Positions 62,074 through 64,000 of a stretch of 64,000 nucleotides of DNA are shown piece after piece. Origin of the DNA: Streptomyces sp. B93 (GTDB lineage Bacteria > Actinomycetota > Actinomycetes > Streptomycetales > Streptomycetaceae). The first letter of the stretch is position 1, and each line of letters opens with the position of its first letter. Under the pieces are notes generated by a model. The model did no database searches. It was not told the DNA's origin and saw nothing but the letters and a program-made list of their open reading frames with translations. A program made the translations under genes and the position numbers. Where the stretch lies: NCBI RefSeq assembly GCF_018070565.1, contig NZ_JAGPXL010000017.1:62001-126000 (forward strand). Reading direction: 5' to 3'.

Positions 62074-62262
62074 AGGGCCCCCGCACCACCCCTGAGCCTC
62101 GCGCCCCGAAGCGAGCCGCCGCAGCCCAGGCATGTCCGTACACCCCCAGCGCGTACGTGAGGCGTGCCGCCGCGCGCACTCAGGTCCTTCTCCCACGGCA
62201 TTCCCCCGCACCCGGGCACACCCACGCCCGCGCACGCGACAGTCACGGATACGGATACCCAC

Positions 62263-63309
62263 GTGATCACCACCTCCGGCCTGACGAAGGTCTATCGGTC
62301 CCACCGCTCCGGCGGTCGCGAGGTCACCGCCCTCGACGGCGTCGACCTGCATGTCCGCGAAGGCGAGGTGTACGGCGTCATCGGTCAGTCCGGCGCCGGG
62401 AAGTCCTCGCTCATCCGCTGCGTCAACCTCCTCGAACGCCCCACCTCCGGCACCGTGACCGTCGCCGGGCGCGACCTCACGGCGCTCGCCGGGCGCGGGC
62501 CCCGGGCCGGGCGGGAGCTGCGGCGGGCGCGCAGCAGGATCGGCATGGTCTTCCAGCACTTCAACCTGCTGTCCTCGCGGACCGTCCAGGACAACGTCGA
62601 ACTCCCGCTGGAGATCCTCGGCAAGTCGGGGAAGGAACGTTCCCGCAAGGCGCTGGAACTGCTCGACCTCGTCGGACTCGCCGACAAGGCCAAGGCCTAC
62701 CCCGCCCAGCTCTCCGGCGGCCAGAAGCAGCGCGTCGGCATCGCCCGCGCCCTCGCCGGCGACCCCGAGGTGCTCCTCTCCGACGAGGCCACCAGCGCCC
62801 TCGACCCCGAGACCACCCGCTCGATCCTGACCCTGCTGCGCGACCTCAACCGCCAGCTCGGCCTGACCGTCCTGCTCATCACGCACGAGATGGACGTCGT
62901 CAAGAGCATCTGCGACTCGGCCGCCCTGATGGAGAAGGGCCGCATCACCGAGTCCGGCACTGTCAGCGAACTCCTCGCCACCCCCGGTTCCGAACTGGCA
63001 GCCGCGCTCTTCCCGGTCGGCGGCGAGGCCACCGGCGCCGACCGCACCGTCCTCGACGTCACCTTCCACGGCGAGGCCGCCACCCAGCCGGTCGTCTCCC
63101 AGCTGGCGCGGACCTACAACATCGACATATCGATCCTCGGCGCCGCCATCGACACCGTCGGCGGCCTCCAGATCGGCCGGATGCGCCTGGAACTCCCCGG
63201 CCGCTACGAGGACAACGTCGTCCCCATCGGCTTCCTGCGCGAACAGGGGCTCCAGATAGACGTCGTGGGCGACGACGCGCCCGTACTGGTGAAGGACGGT
63301 GCCAAGTGA
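62263..63309 (+). CDS. metN: Methionine ABC transporter ATP-binding protein
   Basis: A 348-residue ATPase. Walker A in IGQSGAGKSSLIRCVNLLE, Q-loop in VFQHFNLLSSRTVQDNV, signature LSGGQKQRVGIARAL and Walker B VLLSDEATSALDPET are intact. A C-terminal NIL regulatory domain (residues about 270-340) binds methionine in this family. GTG 62263 begins at the conserved ITTSGLTKVY; the longer frame from 62164 adds an unrelated leader. It overlaps metI by GTGA. Confidence 0.93.
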   Translation: MITTSGLTKVYRSHRSGGREVTALDGVDLHVREGEVYGVIGQSGAGKSSLIRCVNLLERPTSGTVTVAGRDLTALAGRGPRAGRELRRARSRIGMVFQHFNLLSSRTVQDNVELPLEILGKSGKERSRKALELLDLVGLADKAKAYPAQLSGGQKQRVGIARALAGDPEVLLSDEATSALDPETTRSILTLLRDLNRQLGLTVLLITHEMDVVKSICDSAALMEKGRITESGTVSELLATPGSELAAALFPVGGEATGADRTVLDVTFHGEAATQPVVSQLARTYNIDISILGAAIDTVGGLQIGRMRLELPGRYEDNVVPIGFLREQGLQIDVVGDDAPVLVKDGAK

Positions 63310-64000
63310 CCTGGTCCGAGATGCAGCCCCTGCTGTCGCAGGCGGGGACCGAGACGCTGGTCATGGTCGGCTGGTCTACCCTGATCGCCGTCGCCGCGGG
63401 CCTGCCCATCGGTGTCCTGCTCGTCCTCACCGACCGCGGGGGACTGCTCCAGAACACCGTGGTGAACAAGGTCATCGGGCAGATCGTGAACATCGGCCGC
63501 TCGATGCCGTTCATCATCCTCATGGTGGCGCTGATGAACTTCACCCGCTGGATCACCGGCACCACCATCGGCAGCGAGGCCGCGATCGTGCCGCTCGCCA
63601 TCGGCGGCATCCCGTTCTTCGCCCGCCTCGTCGAGACGGCCGTCCGCGAAGTGGACCAGGGGCTCGTCGAGGCCGTCCAGGCGATGGGCGGCAACACCTG
63701 GACCATCGTCCGCAAGGTCCTCGTCCCCGAGGCGCTGCCGTCCCTGATCGCCTCCACGACGACCACGGTCATCGCCCTCATCGGCTACTCCGCCATGGCG
63801 GGCACGGTCGGCGGCGGCGGCCTCGGCGACCTCGCCGTCCGCTACGGCTACCAGCGCTTCGAGACCGGTCTGATGTGGATCACCGTGGCGGTCCTCGCCG
63901 TGGCCATCGCCGTCATCCAGTTCGGCGGCGACTGGGCCGCCCGCTCCCTGCACCGCCGCGGCGCCCGCTCCGGCCCGGCCCCCGCCCTGCGCCTGCTGAA
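63306..64000 (+). CDS. metI: Methionine ABC transporter permease (5' part)
   Basis: The frame continues beyond the window; 231 codons are visible. Five or more helices and the permease loop EAVQAMGGNTWTIVRKVLVPEALPS (in part) are present, followed by GYSAMAGTVGGGGLGDLA. It starts at GTG 63306, overlapping the metN stop. The substrate-binding protein metQ would be expected downstream, outside the window. Confidence 0.93.
   Translation, partial: MTWSEMQPLLSQAGTETLVMVGWSTLIAVAAGLPIGVLLVLTDRGGLLQNTVVNKVIGQIVNIGRSMPFIILMVALMNFTRWITGTTIGSEAAIVPLAIGGIPFFARLVETAVREVDQGLVEAVQAMGGNTWTIVRKVLVPEALPSLIASTTTTVIALIGYSAMAGTVGGGGLGDLAVRYGYQRFETGLMWITVAVLAVAIAVIQFGGDWAARSLHRRGARSGPAPALRLL

Larger units (their letters stand above)
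61782..62262. other. Intergenic region with leader ORF before metN
   Basis: About 480 bases. The left half (to about 61920) shows nothing recognisable. The right half holds an inverted repeat, a promoter-like TTTACT, a Cys/Met-rich leader ORF and further dyad-rich sequence before the metN start; these are listed separately. Confidence 0.5.

Noticed and set aside
62164..62262. 33-codon extension of metN
   Set aside because: Low-complexity leader without ribosome site; the conserved ATPase domain begins at GTG 62263.

Overview
The window is very GC-rich, with strong third-position G/C in every gene, many GTG and TTG starts, and many leaderless genes whose -10 hexamer sits about 7 bases before the start codon. 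This points to a Streptomyces chromosome. From memory, the gene order (glycine betaine transporter, glnA4 region, infC-rpmI-rplT, pheST, argCJBDR, argGH, metNI) resembles the S. coelicolor core region around SCO1559-SCO1620. I see no insertion sequence, prophage, CRISPR array, tRNA or rRNA gene.

Layout, left to right. 1-4983: the 3' end of a glycine betaine ABC permease/binding-protein fusion, an XRE-cupin regulator with a signal-less metal-receptor-like protein, and a TDT permease divergent from a LysR regulator. 4966-11748: an apparent gamma-glutamylation catabolic cluster (C26 hydrolase, APC permease, GntR regulator, GlnA4-type synthetase, aldehyde dehydrogenase, SDR) fitting ethanolamine use. 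11792-18934: a DUF2510 protein, a fold-III PLP enzyme, a proline-rich membrane protein coupled to an orphan mycosin, a beta-lactamase-like protein, an SseB-like protein and a DUF1844 protein. 18935-26718: translation genes, namely infC with a rare ATC start behind an attenuator-like leader, rpmI, rplT, a TrmH methyltransferase, an orphan PAS kinase, and pheST preceded by a tiny leader ORF.

26947-40855: mostly regulatory and accessory genes. These are a PP2C phosphatase, an NsdA-like TPR regulator, a Nudix protein, a 3-hydroxyacyl-CoA dehydrogenase, a GHL10 hydrolase, an EamA exporter and MocR regulator with overlapping divergent start codons, GNAT proteins, a degenerate histidine phosphatase, a GH51 arabinofuranosidase and an AraC-GyrI regulator. 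40996-54239: arginine biosynthesis as argCJBDR and argG/argH. Between them lie a TetR locus with two 21-bp inverted operators and a redox operon (ferric-reductase-like protein, FMN_bind protein, ApbE). 54361-64000: an aldo/keto reductase, a TetR-MFS efflux pair with a palindromic operator, an acyltransferase, a Tat-exported GDPD, a small sigma-like factor, small membrane proteins, and metN-metI behind a Cys/Met-rich leader ORF.

The most interesting points are five copies of a dispersed 28-bp intergenic repeat, always just past gene ends; the regulatory leaders before infC, pheS and metN; the shared-CATG divergent starts at 34184-34187; the flavinylation module; and the catalytically dead phosphatase-fold protein. 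All calls come from reading sequence and motifs; no database search was run.
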